This document shows, piece by piece, positions 10,486-24,000 of a DNA stretch of 64,000 nt (positions are counted from its first letter, which is position 1; the number at the start of each line of letters is the position of its first letter). The position numbers and the translations under genes are program-made. The notes under the pieces are model-generated. The model was not told the origin of the DNA and made no database searches. It saw only the letters and a list, made by a program, of their open reading frames with translations. Source of the stretch: Romanomermis culicivorax (lineage: Eukaryota; Nematoda; Enoplea; Mermithida; Mermithidae); contig CAWUHX010000144.1 in the NCBI GenBank assembly GCA_963922205.1, positions 310,001-374,000 of the forward strand, in the 5' to 3' direction.

Positions 10486-12062
10486 CAGTGCTTTTTTACT
10501 GTGCAAAACATTTTCCGCTCGTGCAAAACTTTTTTTTCAGATTTTTTGCACCGTGCAAAAATTTTTATCAAATGTGGAAAACAATTTTAAAGTTTTCATA
10601 TATAAAAGATGCATTTTGGTGCATTTTAGTAGGTCCAAATCTCAAAATTTTCCGGCGCTTCGCGCCCTTTATAGCTTTAATAATCATTATTATTTATTAC
10701 CAAGCTCAAGCGCGGCTTTTAGCAGGTCTACCCTCACTTATCACCAATTTTGGAATAATTCAAGTTTACGATATTTTCTCATTTTTTACGGAAAACCCGT
10801 TTTTGGGGTTTTCCATGATGTTCGACACGATTCTGAATTCGAAATAAATGGCGCTCATGAGGTTCAGTGGTCAAAAAGTGAAGAAAAGCAAATTATGCAA
10901 AGGAGCAAAAGTAGGCAATTTTCACCACTAAAATTGCGTTAACTGAAAATTTAACCTCCACATACCTAAGCCTAAGCCTGAACTATAGACTAAGCCTGAA
11001 CCTAAGCCTGATCCTGATCCTAAGCCTAAACCTAAGCTAAGCCTGAACCATAGACTAAGTCTGAACCTAAGCCTAAACCTGCACCTAAGCCAAAGCCTAA
11101 GCCTGAACCTAACCCTAAACCTAAGCCTGAACCTAAGCTTAAGCCTAAGCCTAAGCTTGAACCTAATTCAGAGCCTACGCCTGAACCTAAGCGTGAACCT
11201 AAGCCTAAGCCTCAACCTAAGCCTATGCCTGAACCTAAGGCAAAGCCAAAATCTAAGCCTGGAGCCTTGTGTTTTTTCGACTTTTCGACCACTGGAGTCC
11301 ATCAGCGCCACTTATTTCGAGTCCAGAATTGTGTCCAGCATCATGGAAGACCCTAAATCAAGTTTTTCCTGAAAAATGACAAAAAACGACAAAAAACTCC
11401 ACAATATCACTGCAAAAAAAGAATTAAAAATATCCATTTTTCCCTTATTTAACCCCTCATAAATCGGTGCCCGATGTTTGCCGCCATCTTAACTAAAGTT
11501 TTCCTGATGTTTCATGCCTCCCTCGACATAGTCATACCGGAAACTTGAATATATCCCTAATTTTAAATAGTTTTCATCGTCTTAAATGTTTACTTGGCGA
11601 TTTTCAATGTATTTATGATTAATGAATATCCGCATTTTTTCCTTCGTACACTTTTTGAGAAAGATCAACAGGACAACTTTCTAAACTTTTTGAAGCGTTT
11701 GTTCCTTTCTTAACGTAAATTGAATTCAAAACCTTCATGGAAGTATTTTTGGAAAATTTCTACGCTTCTGATTCATCAGGTTTTCGGCCAAATTTATAAA
11801 AGGTTACGAACAAATTATTGGTTTTAAAATTTTTCGAATGATAAAATTTCTAGAAATTATGATTAACAGAACATTCAAATCTGATTTTTAAGTTTTTTCC
11901 AAAAAATTTTCCACATGTGGAAAAAATTTGACCTTATTTTTGGAATAAAATTCGTGGAAAAAGTGATATATTTATTTATAGTACAAAAAAAATTTTTGGC
12001 GTGCAAAACTTTTTTGGTAATTTTTTTGCACCGTGCAAAACAGCTCGTACAAAAAAACACTG
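10486..12062 (-). mobile_element. TGCAC-word hAT-like element, innermost of the nest
   Basis: It begins CAGTGCTTTTTTACTGTGC and ends GTACAAAAAAACACTG. Both ends carry TGCAC/GTGCA words, including the palindrome TTGCACCGTGCAA at each end. The inner side matches the common roughly 1-kb interior (AAAAGATGCATTTTGGTGC). The flanks ACCCCCCC and CCCCTCCC are compatible with an 8-bp duplication in a C run. A degenerate TTAGGC-type array lies inside. Confidence 0.7.
10965..11266 (-). repeat. Degenerate (CCTAAG)n, TTAGGC-type hexamer array
   Basis: About 300 bp dominated by CCTAAG and variants (CCTGAA, CCTAAA). Read on the minus strand this is TTAGGC, the canonical nematode telomere unit. It lies inside a transposon and is heavily mutated, so it is interstitial, not a chromosome end. 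Confidence 0.8.
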
Positions 12063-12414
12063 CCCCTCCCCAAAATTTTGGAAATGTTGGGACCCTCACC
12101 CCAAAGTTTTGGGTTTACCCTCCCCCCCAACTAGTCGAACTTCTTACATGCATGCTCTCAGCCCCTAAAATAACTAAAAATCAAGGAAATTTAGCCCTAG
12201 ACCAGCCAAGAAATTTGTGCCAATTGGCACAAACGCTCAAAAATTTTTTTGCCATTCCAAATTTTTTGTGCCAAAAACCAAGTTTTGGCACAAAAAACAC
12301 TGGAGCGAGATCTCATCTATCATCCATTCGATTGGCCGAAAAATTTTATGTCATCAATTTGATTCGAAAAATTGTAGTCTAATCCTTCCTAACCGTGAGT
12401 CCGCCTAAGTCCAC

Positions 12415-13239
12415 AGGGCTTTATTTTTGCACAGGCCAGGTTGCAGTGTTTGGTTGCTCACTCTAAAACCAACAAATTAGCTTAATTTCATCAGAAAAAC
12501 CACCAAAAGCTAGTTTTCTTCTATTTCATTCGATTCGCGTCGGTTTTAGACTTTTAAAACCAAATTTTCTAAGTTTTGAAGAGGAAATGAAAAGATTGGT
12601 ATGAGCAACTTGTTCGGCGCCTAGCGCCGAAAATTTTTCTGGGATTTTGATATCCTAGAACACTGGACAATGAACTTTTTCAACTTTTATTTCCATGACT
12701 TAAGGTTTAATTTCAATGACTTTTTAAATGAAATTCAATCAAGTTTCAGTCGGGCAGACTACATTTCAAAAACTAGGAAAGCAACCAAGAATTTCGATTC
12801 TTCAACCAGCAAGAATTCTCACTTGGACTCAAAATGTTTTAATCACTTAAATATCAAAATGTTTTTAAAGACCTCAAAAATATTTTGGGAAAATTACCGA
12901 GAAAAATCTTGCTATTCGTCAAATTCTCAAAAAAATCGACACAGGATCAAACATTTATCCATAATATCTTGATAAAAGCTGTAAGCATTAACTAGAATGA
13001 GATTTTCTACCCGCGCACTGGAATAATATAAAAAAATTATTGAATAATTAAAATCCGGCGCGAAGCCCCGAAAACTTAATTAATTTTCCATTTTATAACG
13101 CGTAAAATGCATATCCGGACAGGAAACCCAATAAGCAAGTCAAAAGAGCCATCAAAAAAATTTTTCTCAAGATGATACCTAAGCACAAAAAAATTTGCCT
13201 CAATTTCAAATAAATTCCTCAAAAATGGTCGATTAATAA
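12415..13239. mobile_element. Mixed-word repeat: TTGCAC words on the left, CCTCA words on the right
   Basis: The left end is CAGGGCTTTATTTTTGCAC followed by GTTGCAGTG. The interior matches the third interior type, seen also at 40800-41480 and 43240-43850. The right end is CCTCAATTT and CCTCAAAAATGG, then A8 and CTGTG. It is either a recombinant with unlike ends or two abutting elements. No clean target duplication was found. Confidence 0.45.
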
Positions 13240-13352
13240 AAAAAACTGTGAACCTAAGCCTAAGCCAGAAAATTTGCCAGAACAACTAGAAAAATCAATA
13301 AATTTTTTCGCCCAATCAATGCTTTGTACATTGGGTTGGCTTGGCGAGGCAT

Positions 13353-13940
13353 CAGCGTTTTTTTTCGTCCACAGACATTTGTGCCAATTGGCACAACAAA
13401 AAAAATTTTCACCCAAAAATTATACTGAAGACCTTTAAAAAGTTTTATGCCAAAGGTTTGATAAAAACATAACTAAAGGTACTTTCACGCACAGTTTTTT
13501 CCTCAATCGACCATTTTTGAGGAATTTTTTTGAAATTGAGGCAATTTTTTTTGTGCTTAGGCATCACTTTGAGGAAAAATTTTTTGGTGGTCAAGCTGAC
13601 TACCTTTTTGATTGGGTTATAGAATTTCCTGTCCGAAGATGCATTTTATGCGTTAAAATGAAAAATTGTTGAAATTTTCCGGCGCTTCGCGTCGGATTTT
13701 AATTATTCAATAATTTTTCTATATTACTCCAGTGCGCGGTTAGAAAACGTCATTCTAGCTTATGCTTATAGCTTTTAATTATCAAGATATTATTTACAAA
13801 TGTTTGATCATGTGTCGTTCTTTCAATAATATGACGAAAAGCAAGATTTTTCTCGGTTATTTTCCCAAAATCTTTTTCCGGTCTTTAAAAACATTTTGGA
13901 ATTTGTGTGATTAAAACATTTTTTGTTGTATTCCGTGCAG
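13353..13940. mobile_element. GTGCC-word left end followed by CCTCA-word repeat fragment
   Basis: Bases 13353-13489 are a GTGCC-word left end (CAGCG, T run, GTGCCAATTGGCAC). At 13491 a CCTCA-word end starts (CACAGTTTTTTCCTCAATCG) and leads into the third interior, with the CCGGCGCTTCGCG palindrome at 13680. The far end fades out near 13940. Confidence 0.5.
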
Positions 13941-15032
13941 ATTTGAAGCATGAAAATTTTTATTATCATCATCAGACAAATCGTCAACAAAATCAATCAA
14001 ATCCATTTTGTATAAATAAAAAAAGACTCGTATCGAATGTTAATTCTGAGCTTAACTCTACTCCCTGGCAGAATTAAAATCGCGAGCTAAATTGGCACTG
14101 ATGGCATTAAACATTTTTTGATTTGTTGTCCTATCTATTACCAATAAATTACGCGCTCTAAAAACATTGAACGATCTGATACTTACTCTGTAGAGTGCAA
14201 AATCACTCCTACCCATTTCTTATTACTCCTTATTATTACGGACATGGCTTTTTTATGCGTTTTAATTTTTTCAGTTCACTGCTTAGAGTTGATGTATTAT
14301 ACTTACCGGAGCAAAAATCAACATCCGCAAGATTTTCAAGTGTTGAAGAAGTTGGGAAGTACGTGAAGTAATCAGAATCCCATTATGACATATATAACTT
14401 AAGGTCTTACCAATAAATAACTTTATAATGAAGAATTTTAATTTGTTTATTTTAATTTTTACGTACCCATCTCCAAAACCTCGAGGTTTACTCCTATGTA
14501 AAAATCTGACTTTGAAAAGTCTGGAAAAAGTTTCATTATTAGACCAGTGTGTGAATGTACGTATGAAAATTTTGCTGGAATAGACATGAATGTCTCCCAG
14601 TTGTTTCTGTTTCACATGAATTTCATGGCGGTACGAGTACATGTTTGAGAAATTGTGCTTTGGTAAGAATAGTGAACAAGTTAAATTATTTTCATTCTTG
14701 TAATGTTTCGATTCCATTTTACAAAGAGCTGGAAAGTTTTTAGGCGGGCAGAATTTGTCACGTACCTATACTAGACTATTGCCATATTGACAGGAAGAAT
14801 ATATTCTCAGAAAGTTAATTTTCGATGAAATGTTCTAAAGTTTCATCCTGCCAGCAATGCTAACGTCGTGAATCTTCGAATACTAACAGATTTCTGGCTA
14901 CTTCAACGACATCATTTAACTTTTGAAGAAGTTTATTGTCCTGATTTATAAGCAGAACTGAGGATTACAGAGAACTATTTAGTAGTAGTAGTATTTTCTG
15001 TAAGCCTTATTATGAAATAAATTTTTGTTCAG
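13941..15032. other. Low-repeat stretch upstream of the transporter, no firm gene
   Basis: Known repeat words are absent. A minus-strand 144-codon frame (14717-14283) has a possible acceptor near 14524 and possible donors near 14466 and 14306, but its product resembles nothing I know. The transporter's missing first exon could lie here, since its first recognised exon starts in phase 1. Confidence 0.3.
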
Positions 15033-18000
15033 TTGTGGATCGATCTGCGGAAAGCTTTTCCGAAGACGATGAGCTAATGAAGTACGTCAAGAATAATTCT
15101 CAATCGGTGGATATGTTTTCTGAAAGCGAAGAAGAGATATTGTTCGAAAAAGTAAGTCATGCAATCGGTCGATGCATCAATATCAGAAACAATTTCAGCT
15201 TCGACCATACATGTAACGGAGCCCCGTGGTCTGGGGTGGGTTGGGCGACTTTTTTGGGGCCGGGGGTCAGTAATTCACAAAATTTTGGGGGGAGGGGTCT
15301 CTCAAGGAAAAAAATTTGATTTATTCACGAAAAAAGTCCGAAAAATAGTTCAAAAAATAGTAATTTTTCTCTAAAAAGATCGAAAAAATGTATCCATGGC
15401 GCGAAGCGCCAAAAAAATTCACATTTTTTACCATTTTTCGTTCAAAAACTGACATTTCTAATCAAAAAATTGACGTTTTTCACTATTTTTCCGACCAAAC
15501 GTATGGTGGTCCCTACGGTTACCATATGGCCAGCCATTGGATTGGAAAATCCTGGGGGGAGGGGTCGCCGCCCAAATGGCTAGCCATATGGTCGATGATT
15601 TCTGGGGGGGGGGTTCTCATGACACTCCCCCCAATTACATGTATGGCTTCGACCTTACATGCACATATAGGGGGCAGGGGGAGTAAACCCCCCTGAGACC
15701 CTGGCCACCCCCCGGCCAAATAAATCGGCAAAACACCTCCACTTAACTTTTTTCAAGACAGCTTTTTTCATGATTTTTGTGCATATTTTATATGAAAAAT
15801 AGGCTTGTAGAACTTTTTTTGTTTTTTTTGCTCACCCACCCCCCTCCCTCCTGGGAAAAAGTCAATGGACTCTCCCCCTGGAAAATTCTTGCCGTGCATG
15901 TCTGGGTTCGACAGTTTTGGAATTATGGTGAACTTATCATTGATTTAAATGGCGGAAAAATCTGAATCCTCTATTAGTGATGAATTATAAAATTTACAGT
16001 TTTATTGTTCTGTGTCTTACAAACTTGCATTGTGGATCGTCAGACTTCCTATGTATGACTGTGCTTCCAGAGTCAGGCTTTTTTCTATCAAAGAATTATG
16101 CACGTTACGTTAGTCTCTTCAGGACTCTTTCATCGAAAATTCACATTCGCGATGTCAAGAATTCGTACAAATGCAAAATCAAACGAGAAGTAACGAGGTA
16201 GTTTCTTTAAATCGTAAAACAAATGGTGTCGTGTCGTGGCATCTTTTTTTATTACACGCCACCTCGTTTATTCTTGTAAGTTTCTCTTGAATGGATCATT
16301 TTATTCCTATCGAAGCGTTTATTTTATTTTCAGGGACTTTGCTTTTCCGTTCTCGGATCAACATTCAGCAGTTTTATGCTGCATGGTGTCGACAAGAATA
16401 TTGTTTCTCTAATGCTCATTTTGACGCTCAACAGCTTTGGTGTTGCCACCGGTGTTTGCATAGGTACACTGGCGCTTTCGAGTATATAATATTTATACAG
16501 AGTTGTATACAAGTTCTATTTTCAGGTGAATACTTCTTCAGACGATTGAACGCATTTTGTGTTTTAACACTTTCTTCACTGTTGGGCAGTATCGTAACCA
16601 TAGTTATACCTTGGAGTCCTAATAGTGTTTCGATCCATTGGATTTTCGTGGTTCAAGGTTGCACTATGGGTTTGATGTATAAAGGTGAGCTCAATTTTGC
16701 CGAACTTTTACGAGGTTCTGCTTTGGATCTCTCCTGATGACGAGAAGAGCGCATTGAGAAGTGAAAATTTTAGATGCCATGTCAAAGAAAAAATTATACA
16801 TCAGAAAAAATAAATTAGTAGACATATTGATTTTGCGCTTCCTTCGCCATTTTATGGCTTAATTATATATTTCTCTATGCTACGCTCCTCTAATTTTTTC
16901 ACACTCTTTTTTTTGTCTGCTTGTATCGATTTTATTCGTGTTTCCGTTTTCTCTATCAGCTGTTTCAAATTTATTTTTTTGTTTATCGTCGAATTTATCC
17001 CTTTATGACTGTTGATGTATTTAATTTATGCTTCCCAGACTTAACACGTGTCTACTATATGCGATATTTCCTCTGTAACACTCTTATTTCATTCGTTTTT
17101 GCGTCATTTACATTTTTTACCTTAGCTTTTATCATTTCAGAAAGGCAGATGCCGAAAAGATTTGAACTCATGACGAATTATAGTATAATTAGGCTTTTTC
17201 AGGGATTCATCACATTTATTACGTTTGTTGGCGTAAAAAATACCAAACTTACTTATTGATGTATTTTTCTATGACGATCGGATGCGCCTTATCGCCTTTA
17301 TTCGTTTCGACTTTTATGAGTAATTATCCGGTTCATTTGTCGACTAAACTTCACACGTTTAGCACGTCGTCGTCGATACTTAGTTCACTCGTGTCCGAAA
17401 CGCCGCCTCATTTAATGCACAAAAGGGAATCGAGCGTCAATATTTTTACGAATAAAACGTCGAATTTTACGGATTTTCAGAGTTTATTCCACAATGAAAC
17501 GGATATTTTCAATGTTCAAAACGTCACGACATATGGATCAACGACAATAAAAAGTTCGACTTCAACGACAACAAAAGTGAGAAAGCCGATGATCGCTGAC
17601 GGAACTAATATTGGTAAGCAAATCTTGGATTTGTCTGACTTTCTGAATCACGAAGTAAGAAATATCTACGTTTTTACTGAAACGTTACAGAAAAAATATT
17701 CGTCTTGATCCCATGACTATTTACACAATGCTGTGGATATCTTTTGCATGCATTGTTTCTCAAAACAAAGTAGAATGAATAGCTATCAGGGTTTTTTTTT
17801 ACGTACCAGTCAATCCGTATCGTAGGGAATTCTAGCTTAAAAAATTCCGCACCATCGTACCCATTTCCGTGCAATTATTATTTTCTACTTGCTTCATATC
17901 TTATAGGTAATATTTATAACATTAGTTCAAAGTATACCTTCGTGAAAGTACGAACATATTTGCTCACTCTGACATTGATAAATTTACTTACTCTTATCAA

Positions 18001-21000
18001 AAAATGGATTAAATGCTAGTTTTCTTAAACTTCATTCAAATCGCATCAGTTCTAAACTTATGCAACTGGATTTCATGAGTTTTGAGGGCAAATAATGAGG
18101 AGCCTGGTAAGACCATACATGTAATTAGGGGCGGGGGCGGAAGTGCTATGGGAAGCCCCCAGAAGTCGTCGACCATATGGCTAGCCATTGGGCGACCACT
18201 CCTCACAGGATTTTCCGATCCAATGGCTAGCCATATGGTAGCCGTAAGGACCCCATACCTTTGGTCGGAAAAATACTGAAAATATCAATTTTTTGATGAA
18301 AAATGTTAATTTTTGAAGACAAGGTAAAAAATGTGAATTTTCTTGGCGCTTCGCGCCATGAATACATTTTTTCAGCCTTTCCCCCCAAAATTTTGGGAAT
18401 TACTGACCCTCGACCCGAAAACAGTCGCCCGACTCCCCCCCCCAGACCTCGGGGCCCCGTTATATGTATGGGTAAGACTATCGATACATTTTCATTTCAT
18501 GACTTCTAAAATGTCGGAAAATGTATTTTCAACTTATTTTTCTGCAACCATACGTTATCGATCACAATCACTGCTTTTTAGCATAGATAATCATGCGTTA
18601 AAAGTGTGTTTTTAGACCAATGAAACCACGAGAATGAAGGTTGCAAAAATTTCAGCGGCAGACATTCCATCTTTTAGTCGAAGATCGTTAATGCTGGCGT
18701 GCACCGCCGGAAAATTCTCTTAAGTTCGATACTCTATAATGCAGGAAAATCAATCTTTTTTCAACTTTTTTGATACAAAAATTAGGCACGCATCTGATAG
18801 TTTTAATTCCTCAAGCAGAAAGAACGTCCGTCATTTTTCTGCGCTGATGACGTTTGAATCATATTCCAAATGGAAGTTTATGTTCACAAAACACAAAAAT
18901 ATTCAAACATTGCAAAAAAATTTTCAGAGAATAATTGGGAAAAATTTGGATTTTTTAAAATTATGTCAAGAAATAAAACAGGATCAAACATTCATCCATG
19001 ATGTGTTGATGTTTAAAAGCTACTGGAAAGTTTTTGGGATTTTTCGTTTTAAAACGCATGAAAATGAATTCCAGGACAGGAAATCCTATAAATAAATCAA
19101 AAGGGTCGTCAGGCTTTAGGTTGCACTGTAAAAAAATACGGAAAACTCGGTAAAAGTTTTCCGTACCAGCCGAAAAATGCCCGTCTGGTACGTGAAAAAC
19201 CCCTATGTACTTAGGGGTTTTTCTATGTACTTAGGCCAAAATAAATGTTTAGAATTAACTAATTTCTACGGTATAAGAAGATCACATGCATTGTTGAAAA
19301 AGCTTTGGAAGCTTCTTCAAGCTCTGATACTTTTTTGCACAGTTGGATTCTTTTTTACACAGTTGGGCTGAGTTGTTTTTTCTTTTCTTGTTCATAAAAA
19401 GTGATGCATCAGAAAAAATGAATGAAAAATTTGATACACATGTTCTTTAGGGGTAATCTTCAGAAAATTCCATTGTTTATAGGGCAAGTCTATAATTGAT
19501 ATAACCATAAAAGCGAGACAATGATCACAGACTTTTGAGAACCTCAATATACTGGAACTTATTTCTTGCAAAATAAGGTGCTTATAGCGACTACAATTTG
19601 GATCCATTTTTTAGAACCTCCGAAATTACGCGCCGACAACAACCAGCCTCGTATAGTCCCATCCACTTCAAGAACTCCACCCGTCGAAAACGTTTCCCAT
19701 TCAAATGCGTCCACAATGCATCGCAGTCCTACATCGCCAAACGTTACGACATTATCGCCTCGCATTCCCATAGCGACGTCTAATACGACAACAACGCTTA
19801 GGACTAGTAGTACTCCGACCAGTTTTGGAGTTACGACGTTACTTTCGCTTAAAAGTACGCTTTCATCGGAAAAATTTAAATATTTGACGTTGAGCTCTGC
19901 GATTATAACTACAGATAGTATAACCGTTGTAAACGCGAAAAATTTTACAACCGCGTCTAACGGTTCATCTATCTTGCAAACTTTGTTCACGAAATTTTCG
20001 AACGGGCGAAATTTGGACGAAGTTACACACGATGTGGACTACGTTTACGTTTGGATTGCTTTGTGTGCGCTCGCCTTATTCCTACTGTTTTTCATCACGT
20101 GTTGCTGTTCGTCGACGGCAGGTATTTTACGAAGAAAATTCGCTTACGATTCTAGGTTAGTGATGCGAGCTAATGTCAACGATGTTCTGGAAAAGTATTC
20201 GGGAGTCCATAATCTATAACTGTAGATTAACAGAGTTGTTCATGAAAATAGGTGACGTATCCAAAAGTAAAATTATGTGTAGTTTGAAAATGAAAAATTG
20301 CTCTTTGATCGTAGCTCAAATTAGATTACAAATTTGAATCATACATGCAACGGAACGCTTAGCTCTGGAAAAGGGTCAAGCGACTTTTTTGAGGGCGGGG
20401 TTCACCGATTCCTCAAAATTGTAGGGGGAATCGTTTAAGGGAAAAATTCGACGTTTCCATCAAAAAAGTCCGAAAAATTGTGGAAAAAGTATTAATTTTT
20501 GTCTTAAAAACCGTAAAAAATGTACTCATGGCGCGGAGCGTCTAGAACATTGACATTTTTGACCGTTTTTTGTTCAAAAATTGACATTTTTGACCATTTT
20601 TGTTCAAAAATTGTCATTTTTTACCGAAAAAATGACATTTTCCAGTATTTTTCTGACCAAAGTATGAGGGTTCATGACGAGCATATCGCTAGCCATAGGA
20701 CTGGCTAATCCTGAGGCATCGCCTAATGGCTAGCCATGTGGCCGACGATCTCTGAGGGGGAGTTCCAATGGCTTTCTCCCACAATTATGATTCGAATAAT
20801 TCAATGTAGACTTGTCGATACGCTTGATTTAAACCACTTGAATAGTTGTGTTATTTTTCAGTCAACTATTTTTGTAGGCTTTTTAGATCACAAAGTGTCT
20901 TTCCGTCCAAAAATAAATGATCACCACATCAGTCCCTCTTTTTCTCAGTGCGGCACTAATAAACTTGGGTCCGCGTCAATGGAAATTTTAGTCATTAGCG

Positions 21001-24000
21001 CAAAGGAAAATCAGACTATTGCTTCTGAAATGAAAAAGATATTTTATTTTGCGAGCTTAAAGCATATTATAGGATGATTAAAAACACAAACCATACTTTT
21101 CTCCCGCGCACCTTCGTCCGCACCGTGCCGAAACGACTCAAAATTGCATCCGTTTCAAGTTAATATCATTTGGAAAAGGCATAAAATGAGCGAAAATTGT
21201 ATAGATTGCCAGCAAAATCTGGTTTTTCTTACACGGCAACATTACTTCAGAATAATTGAGCAAAAAAGTTGTTGCTGTTGGCTTTTTGTGATTAGACCTG
21301 AAGACCTATAGATTTCGATCGACGCTTCATTTCGGCGGCTAGCGCCGGAGAAATTTCTTGATTTTGAAATTCTAAAACATTAAAAAGTGAATCTTTTCAA
21401 CACTTTTCTCTAAAATGAAGGCTTAACGTTTACAGTCTAAAATGACGTCTTTATCGTTTCCCAGTAAAAAATGTGTGCTTCACAAAGTTCAGGAATTTCC
21501 ACTCGAGAGGAAGAATTTATGAAGAACAATCAAAAAATCTCAATTTTCAAGAAAATCCAATCAGAATAGTGACGATTACCGATTGAAAAATGAGATGAAA
21601 TACTTCAGATAATGAAAATCGTGGAACAAAAACTCTTCCGGCGGCACTGCGCTGGCCCATTTTTTACACAGGAGCTTCTGAAATCTTGGAAAATGTGCTA
21701 GTATTAAATAAGTGAATGAAGAAATGAGAGAAAAATCGACGAATCCATATTCATCACTATTGGAAAATACAAATTTTCATTATATTTTCAAAGAAAGTTC
21801 GAGTTTTACGCACTCTAATCTGAGATGCTAGCAGATTCATGGAAGCAATGAAGGAAAACTGAGGAACGGCATTAAATTTCTTTTTTGCAGTGTTTCAGTT
21901 TAATCGAAGTTAATATAAGTTATTGTTATTGCGAGCGTGAAAGCGGGGAAAATTTGTGACTTCGACCTTCTAAATCGTACTAAAGTGCATCTTTTCATCA
22001 ATGCCAGTGGCAGAAGCGTCGAAAATTTCCGTTCTGTGCAGAAAATGTCGAAAAACTCCACACTAAGTCAAAAACAGAAAAATATCTACCTACGTATTCA
22101 GTCTTATCTCTAGTATTAATATTGCGAAAAATAACGTTGTAAGTTATGAGAATTGAGAACACGGATATTATAGAAAATTTATGAGAGCTAATTACATCCA
22201 CGCAGTCATTAACGACAGTGCTGATGGGTGTGTCGCTGAAAAACTGTCAATGAGTAATATCCGCTGGAGATATATATTGTGTTACTCATCTCCAGCGGCT
22301 GTAGTATCGCGTTAATGAATTACTGAAATAATGACTGCAGTATCGCTTTATTTTCAAATTTAATCAATTGGATTAAGCTGCTGTGCATCAGATGATTTCG
22401 AGAAATTGAAACGGCTCTGAAACGAATCCTAGTTTGTGTAAGGCGTACAGAAGTTTCATGTATTTGATCTTTTTGTCGGAGACAAAGTTCGTCGTGATAT
22501 CCGAAAATTTCAAAAGAAAGTTGAATGCCCGAAAGTTTGTTTCGTTTGAAAGAAGGTTATTTCAGAACAATTCATATCGATGTTTTGAAGACTACTGAAC
22601 AATAAGCATTGAATATTCGACGATTTTAATTTTGTTGGATCAGTACGACACAATTCAGACGCTGTGAAGATTTCCATTGTCGCATGAAAAATTATTCTAA
22701 CAGTTTTCCATGTTGTGAAGTGTAAATTTGCTGTATTAGATTCTGGTTCTTTGCATTTTTGGGTTTTCTTTGAATTTCGGAAGTGGGAAATCCCACCTGT
22801 TGCCACAATCACATACTAAAAACGTTGTTCCACTTCCACAAATATTTCTAGTTAACATTGGGCTAATTCATTTGCAGATTTTCATCTACAATCAGTTTTT
22901 CTTGAAATGCGTCTGCAAAAACTGCGAAAAGCAAGTCGTATTTCATATTTTTGTAATCTTCTGAACCACGGGGCATATAAATATGTAGATTCGCGCAACA
23001 ACTCAACTAACCTTCAATCATTTTTCTATAAAAAATTTTACAGTAAGAGCTTCGCATATTCGATTTTTAAAAAGTTAATTTTTGTCAATTTTTAATTTAA
23101 ACGCAATTTGTAAACAGCAGACTGTGCACAAGGTTTAAAAATTTTATTCATAGGTCAAATTCATCGGGATTCCGAACGAGAGAACATTAGTCTTTCTTTA
23201 TATGGTTGTGTTCAAATTGAAAAATGATAAGAATTAGAAGTACTGTCGTCAAATCCACAGAAAGTTCTTGACGCGAAATTTTTTGTTCGACAAATTTTTA
23301 GAGGCTATTCGAGATTACGCACAAATTTTCAGTCCTGTCCCGTGTGACATTATGGTACGATGGAAAATCGTAAAAAATTGAATATTACACTACCATGCGA
23401 AATTAACCGCCCACGCCGGATGCGTACGGGACAGGTCCAGCGCGCTTTGTCGACCAAACCGATTTTCCCGATGCTTCCCTTTTACCTTCCTATAGAAAGC
23501 ACGCATTATCTGGCAGATATATCAAATAGGTCAACTATTGTCATACTTTAGGCCCGAACTAGGGGCATCTCCACAAAAAGTCGCGTCCGAGACGCAATTT
23601 TTTGAGGGTTAATTTCGCCTAGTAGTGTACTTTTTTCCACTTCTATTATTTGGAAGCATTTCAGAAAAAACAAACCATAGCAGCTGATTCTTTATTGTCG
23701 ATTTGTACTGGATTTTCGCTTCCTTTTTTCCAGTGGTCTCGTATCCGAAGACGATGATTTCAACCAACTAACTTTCCGTCGAATGTGGATCAAGAGATCG
23801 AATATTTACGCTGGTATACTCGTCGCCGGATTATTCAGCTTCTTGAGTTCGGGTTTTGAAAATTTGTTTACCAACTCGCTCATTTTCTACAATTTGCCGG
23901 ATCAAAAGTCGACAGTCGGGCTCCTATGCTTAATAGTTTTTTGGTGCGGCGTCGCCGTTTCGCGTTTCGTCTGCGGCGCTTGTTACAAACGTTTGTGGCG

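Larger units (their letters stand above)
10262..12154. mobile_element. CATACCTGTA-terminus MITE, split by a TGCAC-word element
   Basis: The left end is CATACCTGTAATTGGGGG and the right end is CTTACATGCATG. The 8-bp duplication is CTTTCAGC (10254-10261) versus CTCTCAGC (12155-12162), one mismatch. The family also contains GACCAACTTGG-like words and G/C runs, as at 57942-58164. The middle is interrupted by 10486-12062. Confidence 0.75.
9651..12302 (+). mobile_element. GTGCC-word element, outermost of a three-level nest
   Basis: It begins CAGTGTTTTTTTGTGCACG and ends GGCACAAAAAACACTG, with perfect duplication GAGCGAGA at 9643-9650 and 12303-12310. The left half has two GTGCC palindromes; the right end has the words in the same spacing as 42390-42540. 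It is interrupted at 10262-12154 by another family. Confidence 0.9.

Noticed and set aside
10424..10942. 172-codon frame
   Set aside because: It spans the junction of a MITE and a TGCAC-word element; it is a chance frame in repeats.
10965..11266. True telomere
   Set aside because: Heavily mutated and flanked on both sides by transposon interior within a contiguous sequence.
14283..14717. Minus-strand 144-codon frame with splice-like sites
   Set aside because: No recognisable product and no coherent set of neighbouring exons; kept only as part of an unassigned stretch.
16921..17259. 112-codon hydrophobic frame considered as a transporter exon
   Set aside because: The phase-consistent exon begins at 17203 after TTTTTCAG; the upstream part is intronic T-rich DNA.
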